DNA of 64,000 nucleotides. It comes from Aporrectodea caliginosa. Its lineage: Eukaryota > Annelida > Clitellata > Crassiclitellata > Lumbricidae. Under the pieces are notes generated by a model, which ran no database searches, was not told the DNA's origin, and worked only from the letters and a program-made list of their open reading frames with translations. A program made the translations under genes and the position numbers. The stretch lies in contig JACEVL010000478.1 of NCBI GenBank assembly GCA_020284085.1, forward strand, positions 1,612,939-1,676,938, written 5' to 3'. This document shows positions 43,329 through 64,000 of the stretch, in pieces; positions within the stretch are counted from its first letter, which is position 1, and each line of letters opens with the position of its first letter.

Positions 43329-44360
43329 AAATATAGGTTCAGCAACAGAAAGCGCTGGTTCGTCAAGAACAATATTAAAACACCTTACCATCTTATTACA
43401 CAGAATTCCAAAGAGTTCCGTTGCGATGGAAACCGCGAATGTCGGCAAAAATTCCAACGATGTTCTCCGCTCCAACCATCCGCAATTCTGCACTCAGTCG
43501 AAGGTAAACTGTGGCTTCTGCTGCTGCAACTAAGGATGCTGTGAATACAGATGATGGTGTCGTACATAGGATGCTTATAACTCGATTGTTATCGTCGATT
43601 GCTGTATCTTCTCTTCTCTGTTGCGTCTTGTTTTGCGTGTGTTGATCGTGGACCCTGGATGAACTTGCCTCGTAGACGACGTAATCCCGACTGAAGCTAT
43701 TTATACGACGTTGGTCGAAGTAGGTCACCGATCGTAGACGGCGTCTGAAGACATCGCAGTCTCTTCCCAATTAATTTAAGTCTAGAACAGGTGGTTGCAG
43801 CGTCTGGGTATAGGCAGCCAGGTATCGTCTGAAACACACACGTACAGACAGGTATAGGAACAGACACACCAAGGCGGAGAGACACGCGTATACATTGGCT
43901 GAACGTCCTGAAGCAACTATAGAGAAAACTAGCGAACGCCAAATGTTTCTACGCGATAGCAAAGAAACTACATTGCTACATGAATTGCTTCTCGTCTATG
44001 GCAAGCCGATCGCCTCGCAATACAGCGCCTGCAAAAAGACATGAAACAGAATATCTTAATAACTTTCTAGTCATTATTCCTTTTCGTCACGCCAATGCAA
44101 ACTCATTACTTCCTTAGCGTCGTATCACAATTTGCTGAAAACTTCTGTCGATGGTTTTCTCCAAGTGTAAGTATCTTATAGCAAGCGAAACTCATAACCC
44201 ATTGGGAAAGCTAGGTTGAAATTCGATAGACCACAGAAATCAGAAACCAGGATACGGTGGTTATGAAAGTCGAAAGAAATGAATCTTATAGGCCGCTTCT
44301 CTCTTCAATAAACATCTGCTGAAAAGTATAATAGTTCCTGCTACGCGTCTTGTCTTTGGC
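43329..44360. other. Intergenic, no recognised feature
   Basis: A 124-codon minus frame at 43396-43770 has no recognisable motif and is not supported as a gene. Confidence 0.45.
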
Positions 44361-44474
44361 CGGCGTTCATTCACAGTTGCCGGTCCCTCCATCTAGAACT
44401 CTCTACCTCCTCATGTTCGAAACTCTTCTACCGAGAGAGTCTGTCTGTCTTTCGCTCTAATCTCATAACTTAAA
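44361..44474 (+). pseudogene. LINE reverse transcriptase end fragment
   Basis: RRSFTVAGPSI, stop, then NSLPPHVRNSST: the conserved RSFxVxGPxxWNxLPxxxR block of CR1/Jockey-like elements, with the tryptophan codon mutated to a stop. Confidence 0.7.
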
Positions 44475-44514
44475 TCGTCCAGTCTAGTTATGGCTGTTAA
44501 TTAATGGTTGCCCG

Positions 44515-44580
44515 GTTTCAAAGTATACTTCTGAACTTTGTAAGGAGTGCATTATCAAATTACAGTTGTATTGCATATTC
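44515..44580 (+). repeat. Partial SINE family B tail
   Basis: ACTTCTGAACTTTGTAAGGA followed by a TATCAAATTACAGTTGTATTG phrase, as in the tail of 35675-35890. Confidence 0.55.
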
Positions 44581-44667
44581 TATTCTAAGGCTTGACCTGA
44601 ATGGCATAAAAGAATTTACAGACCGCAGGGTATTTTGATGGCCACTTCCAGCCATCATGTAGACGCC

Positions 44668-45102
44668 ACACTTGCCTCCTCTGCCGGGTCTCTTCATACC
44701 TTGAGAACGTTAAGGGCGCATGGACTACCATCAGAGGCTCTACAAGTAGTGAGTGACCAGAGCTACTACAGTCTCCAGGACGCTGCCCCTGCCTGGTGGG
44801 GCTTTACCACCGCCACGGACCGGGACAGGATCGAGCGTCTTTTGGCAGGGGTCCGCCGATCAGGGTACCTCAGGGAGGACTCGCCAACTGCGGCCGAAAT
44901 GGTGGACCAGGTCGATGCTCGCCTCTTGGCCGCTGTCTCCAGAAACGACTTCCATGTTCTTCGGCCGTTTTTTCCTCCGATTGTCGATCGTCATTACAAA
45001 ATGAGACCACGCCCTCACAACTTTGTTTTACCTACTAAAGATGATAAACATTTCATCTCACGAGTCCTGTATACATGTAAGAAGCCATCCTTTGCTCACT
45101 AA
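44668..45102 (+). pseudogene. LINE reverse transcriptase C-terminus (AAPAWWGF type)
   Basis: The open frame ends TLRAHGLPSEALQVV...DAAPAWWGFTTATDRDRIE, then VDARLLAAVSRNDFHVLRPF, LRP-like RPRPHNFVLP and FISRVLYTCKK. This is the characteristic C-terminal thumb/tail of a widespread animal non-LTR retrotransposon group. Only the C-terminus remains and the upstream polymerase is missing. A diverged relative is at 51102-51378. Confidence 0.8.
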
Positions 45103-45399
45103 TGCTGATAAATATCTCATCCCACGTTACTCTCCATCTAATTAACTAAACAACTCATCAAGCAAAGTTAATAATTTGTCGCCTTATTGTCGCTCTAACA
45201 TTGGCTTCTCGTTGTATGGTACGATATTGCTTAGCATTCATTCGTAACTTTTATTCAATCGCAATGTACCTGATAGCGGTGTGACTAACAGTTTTGTTAC
45301 CAATAAACGAATAATTATACTAATATAATCACCCGAAGGCTGTTCCCATTCGCAGGAGAAAGGACCGTCTTTAGTGCTCATCACTTCCTTGGGCAGCAC
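45103..45399. other. Intergenic, LINE 3' flank
   Basis: Probably the 3' untranslated tail of the LINE fragment; nothing else recognised. Confidence 0.4.
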
Positions 45400-46085
45400 T
45401 CATTGTTTGTATGAATGAACGAAAGTATGAGTGAATGAATGCGTGGATGGATTGACCGACGGGAGAAAGGATAAATGGATAAATGGATGGATCGGTGGGT
45501 GTATGGATGGATGGTTGGATTCATGAGTGGATGGCTGGCTGGATGGGTGGGTTGATGAATGGATGAATGTTTGGAGAGATGGATGTTTGAATGGATGGAT
45601 GATGGATGGATGGATGGATGGATGGATGGATGGATGGATGGATGGATGGATGGATGGATGGATGGATGGATGGATGGATGGATGGATGGATGGATGGATG
45701 GATGGATGGATGGATGGATGGATGGATGGATGGATGGATGGATGGATGGATGGATGGATGGATGGATGGATGGATGGATGGATGCTTGGATGGATGGATG
45801 GGTGGATGGATGAGTGGATGGATCGATGGATTGGTGGGTGGATTGATGGATTATAGATGGCTGGCTTAATGGTTGCATTGCTGGCTGGCTGGCTGGATGG
45901 ATGCATAGATGGAAGAGTGGATAGACACGCAGATGGAAGGACGGATGTGTGGATGGATAGGTGGATGGATGAATGAAAGGACACATGGATGGATGAGTGG
46001 ATGGTTGAGCTGATGGGTGCATGGATGGATACGTGGGTTGGTGGATGGATCGATGTATAAATGGATGCATTGACAAACGAATGAA
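45400..46085. repeat. (GGAT)n microsatellite
   Basis: A perfect GGAT core at about 45590-45784 is flanked by several hundred bases of decayed GGAT/GAATGAAT repeats. Long open frames (Ser-Ile-His-Pro and Trp-Met-Asp-Gly) are repeat artefacts. Confidence 0.97.
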
Positions 46086-46289
46086 TGAATATGCATTTAG
46101 TAGTAGCAGTAGAAACAGTACCTTAGTAATAACATCCGCAGTTAGTAGTAACAGTAGCAACAATGCCACAGTAGTAACATCCAAAACAATTTCTAGCAGT
46201 TAACAAATAGTATTCGGTCCAAACATACCGTAGTAAGAGAGGTGTTTGCTAGAGGCGCTACATCATCGACTTATATTACTCGACCGCGG

Positions 46290-46570
46290 CTATATTCGCT
46301 GCGATCCGACTGACATCCGGTCAGCCAACTAAGCCGTCTTCCGGTTATATGCATTCTGGGATCGGAGCGGATATTGCGAGCAACGGTTAGCGATAGAGCA
46401 GCAGCTCCAGCGACTGAGGGGCTGCAAGTGGTCAGGCAGCACCAGCGGCCACGGCGGCAGCAGGAGGAGCAGCGATGCCTTGCGGCGGCGGGCGATGGGC
46501 GGCAGACCCCGCACCTACTACTCTCGGCCGATGGGCATCGGTGATGATCCGGCGGCTTGCGTGGAGCGAG
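46290..46570. other. GC-rich island of unknown nature
   Basis: An island of CAG/GGC-rich sequence (for example GCAGCAGGAGGAGCAGCGAT) between microsatellites, with two or three short open frames and no recognised domain. It could be an exon, a promoter island or a repeat fragment. Confidence 0.4.
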
Positions 46571-46599
46571 GCCTACGTTGTATGAACGCCTACAACATA

Positions 46600-46819
46600 C
46601 TTGGATACATACATACATAAGTATATACATATGCATACATACCTACAAACACAGACGCATACATAGATACATACATACATACATACATATGCATACATAT
46701 GCATACATATACATACAATGCCATACATACATACATACATACATACATACATACATACATACATACATACATACATACATACATACATACATACATACAT
46801 ACATACATACATACATACA

Positions 46820-46855
<36 letters not shown>

Positions 46856-47090
46856 TACCTATATATACATACATACATATACATGTATACATGTATATCT
46901 ATACATGCATACACGCATACATGAATGCTTGTAAGCATGCATACATACATGCATTCATGCTTGCATACATAATTATATATGTATAAATAGACTTACACAT
47001 AAATACACATGCAAGCATATATTCACACATACATACATACATTCATGAATAAATACATAAGTGCATCACATAATGGATACATACATACAT
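46600..47090. repeat. (CATA)n microsatellite
   Basis: A perfect CATA core at about 46720-46847, with decayed copies on both sides. Confidence 0.97.
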
Positions 47091-47304
47091 CCGGCGTCAA
47101 ACGATGTTGTGAAGAGGACAATGGTTGTGTTTTCCAGGCCATGCATCAAGAAAACACGGAATATCTGGGTCGCAGCTCATCTCACAGAACTCGCAGACTC
47201 TACCGACCGATCATAATAGACTTTGCGAGGGCGTTTAATGCCGCGTGGGAGAAGATCGACTGCATTTATATGGCGTCTGCATTATCTTCGCAATAACAGT
47301 GGGA

Positions 47305-47470
47305 CTGGGTAGCCGATTGGTTAGGGCGCTCGCCTTGTGATGCAGAGAGCACGGGTTCGATCCTCCTGCTCCCACGAAACAGTTACTGTTTAGGGACCTT
47401 GAGGAAGCGATTCACTCACAACATTTATAATTTAATCGTTGAATTATGCGTTTTCATTAGATATTGGCGC
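47305..47470 (+). repeat. tRNA-derived SINE, family B
   Basis: GGTTAGGGCGCTCGCC (box A) and GGGTTCGATCCTCC (box B), followed by GTTACTGTTTAGGGACCTTG as in 35675-35890. Confidence 0.78.
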
Positions 47471-49080
47471 TAACTGTTAATACTAATTAGTACTGTTGTT
47501 AAGGAATAATATTAATAATTATTATAATCATTATTGTTACTATTGTTACCCCTGCACATGTCAAGCGGCACTACCAAACGAAGACGCTGCCCAACTGTGC
47601 ACGAAGAACTCGCTCAAGGCTCCTACACTTTAACCATCGCCTCAGCTGTGGAGGTTTTCACTCGTGCAATCCGCATTGCAAGGTAAGGGCGAAACCAGTC
47701 AAACAAAGCCAATATCTTTTGAATGGGCATTGGGTTCTCATTTCTGCTTCCCAGAGCCAATGGAGGTAGAAAACCAAAAACTATGGAAAGATCAGTAGGT
47801 GACCGATTTTTAACTATCTTGAAAGAGAATTCAGTAACCAATCCAAGTGACCTACTAGCAGCGCGATCATTGTGTTCAAATACAAATAGTTTCACCTATA
47901 TGCGCGTAGAAACTGCATTCATAGAGGTTCCTATAACTGCCCTAGTAAACAAGCCTTCTTTTAAATGATAGATCCATTGCTAAACTGCACTCTCTAGTTA
48001 AGTTGAGCAGCCTCCAAGTCCCGCCATTCTGCATTTCTTGCTTACACACTGGTTTGGATTCCCAGTTGGGGAAAACCAACGAAGCATCGGGATCACTCTG
48101 CGCTACGGCTCAGATAAGCAACGGGCCAGGTATAACTTCCCCGGCGAGATGTTGATTCCTCTCGACAGACGGTAGGTAGGTATCTCGGCCATCCCTAGCT
48201 ATCTACATGTATCTATCTACCTGTTGCGCTCGGCGGTTTAGTGACCAAGGTTGCTAGAGACGAGGTTGTGCAGCAAGCCTAACGCTTGGCTTGGATTTAC
48301 CAACTTCCTTACGTCAAACCTTCAGCGAGGTTTGCAGAAATTGCCTAATCAATTTGCTTCAGTATCGTCAAACTGAGAAATGGGCGAAGCGAAGGAATTT
48401 CTTCGAAGTCATCTACCAAGACCTATACAGCTGACTGCCAACAGTGTTCATCCTCGTAAACTTTACACTACACCTCAAACCCCTGCTGTTGCATGTATGT
48501 ATGCATACTGCGTTGGCCTATGTACGTATCAGGACACTTAGCTTAGCATACTTTATTACTTCTGTATATTATAAACCACTTTGAGAGCGACGCTAATTAT
48601 CTTTGTTATACAGTGTTGCTAAACATAAACTAACCTACAATTAAACTGCTGACACTAAATTGCATACAACTGATCACGTAGACCACGTGATCGGTCAACC
48701 TTTGCAAGGCGCAACCATGCTCCCTAAAATAACGACCTGCTATCTCGCGCCAAATAGGTAAAGCCCAAAATAATCGAATCGCGATATAGCAATATTACTA
48801 GCATACGGTAAGGCAGAAGGAGGGTCAGCGATATCCGAGTTTCTAGACGGTTATTCATTCTCAGTTGCGCTGGAGACGACAGGAAATAAACCAGAGGATA
48901 CTTGTAAACACGTCGAAAAACTCGATAAGAACAAGTGTTTTATTCCTGCGTTCGACGCGAAACGAATTCTAGAAAATTAAGTTAACCGTTTTATCAAACC
49001 TAAAAGGTTTCACGGACAAAAAAGCGAATACGGTTAAGTACCGTTCGACGAAAGATTAAATAAGGGCGTGAAACAGTCAC
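47471..49080. other. Intergenic upstream of the PDZ gene
   Basis: A short CCAGTCCC-family tail lies at 48575-48635 (GCGACGCTAATTATCTTTGT). No gene recognised. The PDZ gene promoter should be in or near its right end. Confidence 0.4.
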
Positions 49081-49084
49081 CGTT

Positions 49085-49340
49085 GACGAAGGGACAGAGA
49101 CGAAGAGGAAGATAGAGAGAGAGAAACAGTGAGAGAGATATCGAGATATAGATAAAAAAGATAGATAGAAAAACAGAGAAAGAGAGGGGATATATATATA
49201 TATAGAGAGAGAGATAAAGAGAGAGATAGGAAGAGAGAGACAAAGAGTGACAGAAAGAGAAGAACAGAGAGAGAGAGAGAGAGAGAGAGAGTGTGGAGAG
49301 AGACACAGAGAGAAATATAGAGGCAGAGAGAGACGAATAA
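49085..49340. repeat. GA-rich tract in the 5' region of the PDZ gene
   Basis: About 250 bp of GAGA/GATA purine repeat, ending 4 bp before the start codon of the PDZ gene. It is probably 5' UTR or promoter DNA. GAGA tracts can affect chromatin, but no such role can be shown here. Confidence 0.9.
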
Positions 49341-49343
49341 ACA

Positions 49344-60703
<11,360 letters not shown>

Positions 60704-60799
60704 AAGAAACATCGTCCAAGAATCTGATCAAAAGCCGAGTCTTTGTGTAACGCAGTGACCTACAATATTATAGTTTCAATTGAATGACACTGTTTCAAA

Positions 60800-60880
60800 A
60801 CAAGAATAAATAGCGTAACCCTCCTCCTTTATCCAGGCTAGGGACTGGCACTACCGGAGTTCAGGCCCTCACTGAGTTCG
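60800..60880 (-). repeat. CCAGTCCCAAGCCTGG-family element, reverse
   Basis: On minus: AACTCCGGTAGTGCCAGTCC, CTAGCCTGGATAAAGGAGGA, then GGGTTACGC. It lies 100 bp downstream of the PDZ stop codon, probably in the 3' UTR region. Confidence 0.75.
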
Positions 60881-61204
60881 ATGGCCTATTGGTTTGGCAA
60901 CTTGCCTTATAACACAGAGTGTAGGAAGTCGAGCTTTTCCTTGAACGGTTCTTCTGAAAATACCAATTGAGCAAATCCTTCACATACCAACATTCATACA
61001 TGCATACAGATAGACAGACATACATACATACAGTAGAAGACAAGTTTAACTAAACAAACACCTCCAGACCAATCCAAATAAACCGTGTGTAGGCTATTTG
61101 ACGCCGGGAAACATACAGGATATTATAATTTTTGCAAATTATTGCTATAGATAATAACATTGAATTCTCTACGCTCGCTTCTTCAATATATCCGAATGTT
61201 GATG

Positions 61205-61330
61205 CGTGAAGCTATTGTGAGTGAAAGAATTTTTCGAGATCCCACACAAAGACCGTTCTCAGGGAAGGTTCGAACTCTTACCCTACGTGTTGAAAGTCAA
61301 GCGCTCTAACCAGTCGGCTCCTGTGCCATA
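61205..61330 (-). repeat. tRNA-derived SINE, family B, reverse
   Basis: Reversed box B (GGTTCGAACTC) and box A (AGCGCTCTAACCAGTCGGCT), plus the AGTGAAAGAATTTTTCGAG body piece. Confidence 0.72.
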
Positions 61331-61814
61331 TATAAACGAGAAGTGCAAAGGTACTTCCCCATAGCAGTTACATAGGATGGAGATTCGAGTACTCGGTTAT
61401 CAACCGAAACAAACGCATTGTGTAGGAATGATGGAACTCTTGATCCAGGTTCTTTGTTACCTCTGACCAACCTTAAAAACTCTTGCTTAAATTAATATTG
61501 TTATAATTATTTAAAAGTCATTGCTTAAATTAACATTGTTATACTTAAAAACTCATTGCTTAAATCAATATTGCTATGGTTAGATTTTTTTGTATCCTTT
61601 TTATTTGCATATATGTTATTATTTTCCACGTAGGAGGTGACTTCCGTTCAATGCAAATAGAAGTAGATTGCTTTCCCTTATAATTGTAATACAACCTAAT
61701 CTGGAAACCTGTTTTTCGATGAGATGGCATTTATCATTGCCTACGTCTAAATGCATATTTGCAGTGTACTTAGTTGTATAGTTAACTTGGGCTCTATAAA
61801 TCGTCAGGCAATAA

Positions 61815-61815
<1 letters not shown>
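61331..61815. other. Intergenic with a short AT repeat
   Basis: Three copies of a CTTAAAAACTCATTGCTTAA-like phrase at about 61475-61580. Nothing else recognised. Confidence 0.5.
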
Positions 61816-62152
<337 letters not shown>

Positions 62153-62977
62153 AGAACTTATAAATAACAATAAGTGGTAATGAACTTATAAATAACAATA
62201 AATGTCAATATTAAGCATTTAATTCACTTAGTAGGCCTATGTTCCATATTATAGAACAATCATTGTAGGGACTTAAAAGGTCATAATATCTGTCAATTCT
62301 CCCATGAGAAATGAAGCAAAATCGGAGAAAATCCTTCTAAATTTAAAACGTTAATTGCAGCTGTCCTTCAAATAAACTTCAGCGCATAAAAACAGCAACG
62401 CGTGACCAGAGACTATTAGCCCGATTGCAGTTCAGGTCTTGATAGCTTCATATGCATCCGTCAAGGTTATTATTTAAGCTCGTATGTTCACATTAACGTT
62501 TCTTCCTTAAAAAGCTAAGTCGAAAGGGCTCTTCAGCTTGCTTGGATAGTAATATGTATCTAAAATCGCAGGATATAAATCATCATTACTGTTAAGTGGT
62601 AGTATATTTATGTACCGCCATTGGAATATAGAGCATCCAGAGATTGTTAAAAATTTGCTTAATAAGTATTATAAGACAAATATAGTACTCAATATAATTA
62701 TAGCCTAATATATCACCTAATATAAGATTCATATTAGCATTTAATTAGAGTAATTTAATATAGGATTAAATATAGTACTTGATACAACAGTAAATATGGA
62801 ATTCATAATATAGTATTAAAGTTCGTTGTATACTCATTGCTCATAGTTCACCAATAGGCAAATGGGGTTCAGTTATTGCAAATGTAACTGTAAATCGCAA
62901 ATTTATATAGCTCAAATACCTAGAGAAGTCACCATCTGAGTTGTCCATTTAGATTAAGTTGCAATTATCGCGGCGAA
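62153..62977. other. Intergenic, no recognised feature
   Basis: AT-rich; ATATAGTA/AATATAGTATT degenerate motifs at 62680-62820. Confidence 0.45.
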
Positions 62978-63222
62978 TCGGGGTGTTAACGACTTCATTT
63001 CCTTAGCCTCGGCATATGACGGCGAGTGGACAATCCTCTCCCTCGCCGTCCCATCTTCCCACCGACAGTTACGGTCAATGTACTCATTATAGCTGAGTCG
63101 GTTAGGAGGTGTATGTGTAGCAGATATCTTGACACATTTCTGCCCTGGCGGGGATTTGAATCCCCGACATTTCGGCTGACAGCGCAACACACTAACCACC
63201 AGACTAGCGAGCACCCCAATGC
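62978..63222 (-). repeat. tRNA-Asp-derived SINE, family A, reverse
   Basis: GTGTTAACGACTTCATTTCC, TTAGCCTCGGCATATGACGG, reversed box B GGGGATTTGAATCCCC, and CACACTAACCACCAGACTA. Confidence 0.82.
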
Positions 63223-63585
63223 ACAGAACAATATGAAGAACAAACAAAGACAACGAATATTCACCAACAGTAAAAGAAATCAAAGGGATTGTCCAGAGTC
63301 AGAGCCTCACCGAGCAACGATTGTCACCGGATTCCACAACGAATATCCACCATGGCCTGGTATTTGAGGTGGACTTAGGACATGAATATGGGACAAAATT
63401 AACAATAAAATTATACTGACGCTGAGCGCCACGTTGAAAATGAGGATATAGCACATCGCATCTATTTCCTATAAATTATAATGATAATTTGCTTATCGTA
63501 TTCCTATTATAGTGCACATCAGTGGTTTCTCGAAGTGAATGTCATCAGCGCGACAGTCGTGGATATAGACCACTCCTGGATGGTT

Positions 63586-64000
63586 TCAAATAGGTCCCTG
63601 GTGGTCCTTGAATAGGCTTGCTAATATTCGTCTTGGCGGAACGAAGAAATCGCTCCTGGCATGCAGTGCAGTGCGGTTATCAATCATAACGACATCTGTG
63701 TGTTGCCACTTGAAGGAGACTCTGACCTCGTCCATGACCTCTTTCATAATCTCAATCGTCTCGTCGCTTATGGCATCTCCGTTGGGAAAGGTGGCTGTGG
63801 TTCTCGAATTATCGTTTGTGTCGCCCTTGTACTGCTCCACTATTGAAAATGAGAAGACCGCGTTGAACCACATCGTCTTCCCACTTCTCTTATCGACGCG
63901 GATCGCAGGTAATATTTCGGATGTGATTTTCATCGATCCGTCTTCGAGCCACTCGAAATCGAAACCAAGGGCCTTGGCATGTTTCTCGGCCTCCTCCCTA
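63586..64000 (-). CDS. TfdA/clavaminate-synthase-like Fe(II)/2OG dioxygenase, copy 5 (C-terminal part)
   Basis: The last 137 codons of a fifth paralogue; the gene continues past the right edge. The open frame runs from REEAEKHAKALGFDFEWLED to a C-terminus ending FKDHQGPI. It carries KRSGKTMWFNAVFSFS, the FPNGDAISDETIE loop that copy 4 has lost, and the distal iron-ligand segment DNRTALHARSDFFVPPRR. The stop context GGACCTATTTGA matches copies 2 and 3. The H-x-E ligands would lie outside the window, so activity cannot be judged. It is on the same strand as copies 1-4 but about 46 kb away, beyond APP, FRS2 and the PDZ gene. Confidence 0.92.
   Translation of the reverse strand, partial: REEAEKHAKALGFDFEWLEDGSMKITSEILPAIRVDKRSGKTMWFNAVFSFSIVEQYKGDTNDNSRTTATFPNGDAISDETIEIMKEVMDEVRVSFKWQHTDVVMIDNRTALHARSDFFVPPRRILASLFKDHQGPI

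Noticed and set aside
43396..43770. 124-codon minus-strand frame as a gene
   Set aside because: No recognisable domain, no splice context or paralogue; length is compatible with chance.
45381..46184. Long Ser-Ile-His-Pro and Trp-Met-Asp-Gly open frames
   Set aside because: Pure by-products of the GGAT tetranucleotide repeat, open on both strands.
47623..47968. Overlapping plus and minus frames of 80-90 codons
   Set aside because: Neither shows a family motif; both strands open, so no basis to choose.

Overview
This is nuclear DNA from an animal, most likely a marine invertebrate. Spliced genes with GT-AG introns encode metazoan-specific proteins: an amyloid-precursor-family protein, an FRS2 docking protein and a PDLIM/Zasp-like PDZ protein. 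They sit in a sea of microsatellites, tRNA-derived SINEs, LINE remnants and cut-and-paste DNA transposons. A deuterostome such as an echinoderm or hemichordate is a reasonable guess from the gene set and general style, but the window does not prove it.

Layout. (1) 0-19 kb: a tandem array of four paralogous TfdA/clavaminate-synthase-like Fe(II)/2-oxoglutarate dioxygenase genes, all on the minus strand. Each has an intronless coding region and what looks like a duplicated noncoding first exon 0.5-1.5 kb upstream. The first three are intact, one with an internal N-terminal duplication. The fourth is a frameshifted pseudogene whose 5' UTR intron holds a piggyBac-type insertion. (2) 19-22 kb: a deleted piggyBac element with a transposase C-terminus, then a duplicated intergenic block copied from inside the array. 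(3) 22.4-31 kb, minus strand: a complete ten-exon APP-family gene (604 aa model, all phases compatible) ending in NGYENPTY. Its growth-factor-like domain has all six cysteines, but no exon for the copper-binding domain is visible. A hAT-type element with an 8-bp target duplication lies in one intron. (4) 31-37 kb: microsatellites, a 27-bp minisatellite readable in several frames, and LINE/SINE debris. (5) 37.1-38.6 kb, minus strand: a two-exon FRS2 gene. (6) 39-49 kb: repeats only. (7) 49.3-60.7 kb, plus strand: a four-exon PDZ protein gene whose introns are full of complementary simple-sequence arrays. (8) 61-64 kb: repeats, then the 3' end of a fifth TfdA-like gene running off the right edge.

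The three single-copy genes (APP, FRS2, PDZ) are membrane/signalling/cytoskeletal proteins with no evident shared pathway. The dioxygenases form their own local family expansion, probably with common regulation through the duplicated upstream block. Substrates of the dioxygenases cannot be read from sequence. All exon models come from reading splice signals by eye and need transcript confirmation.
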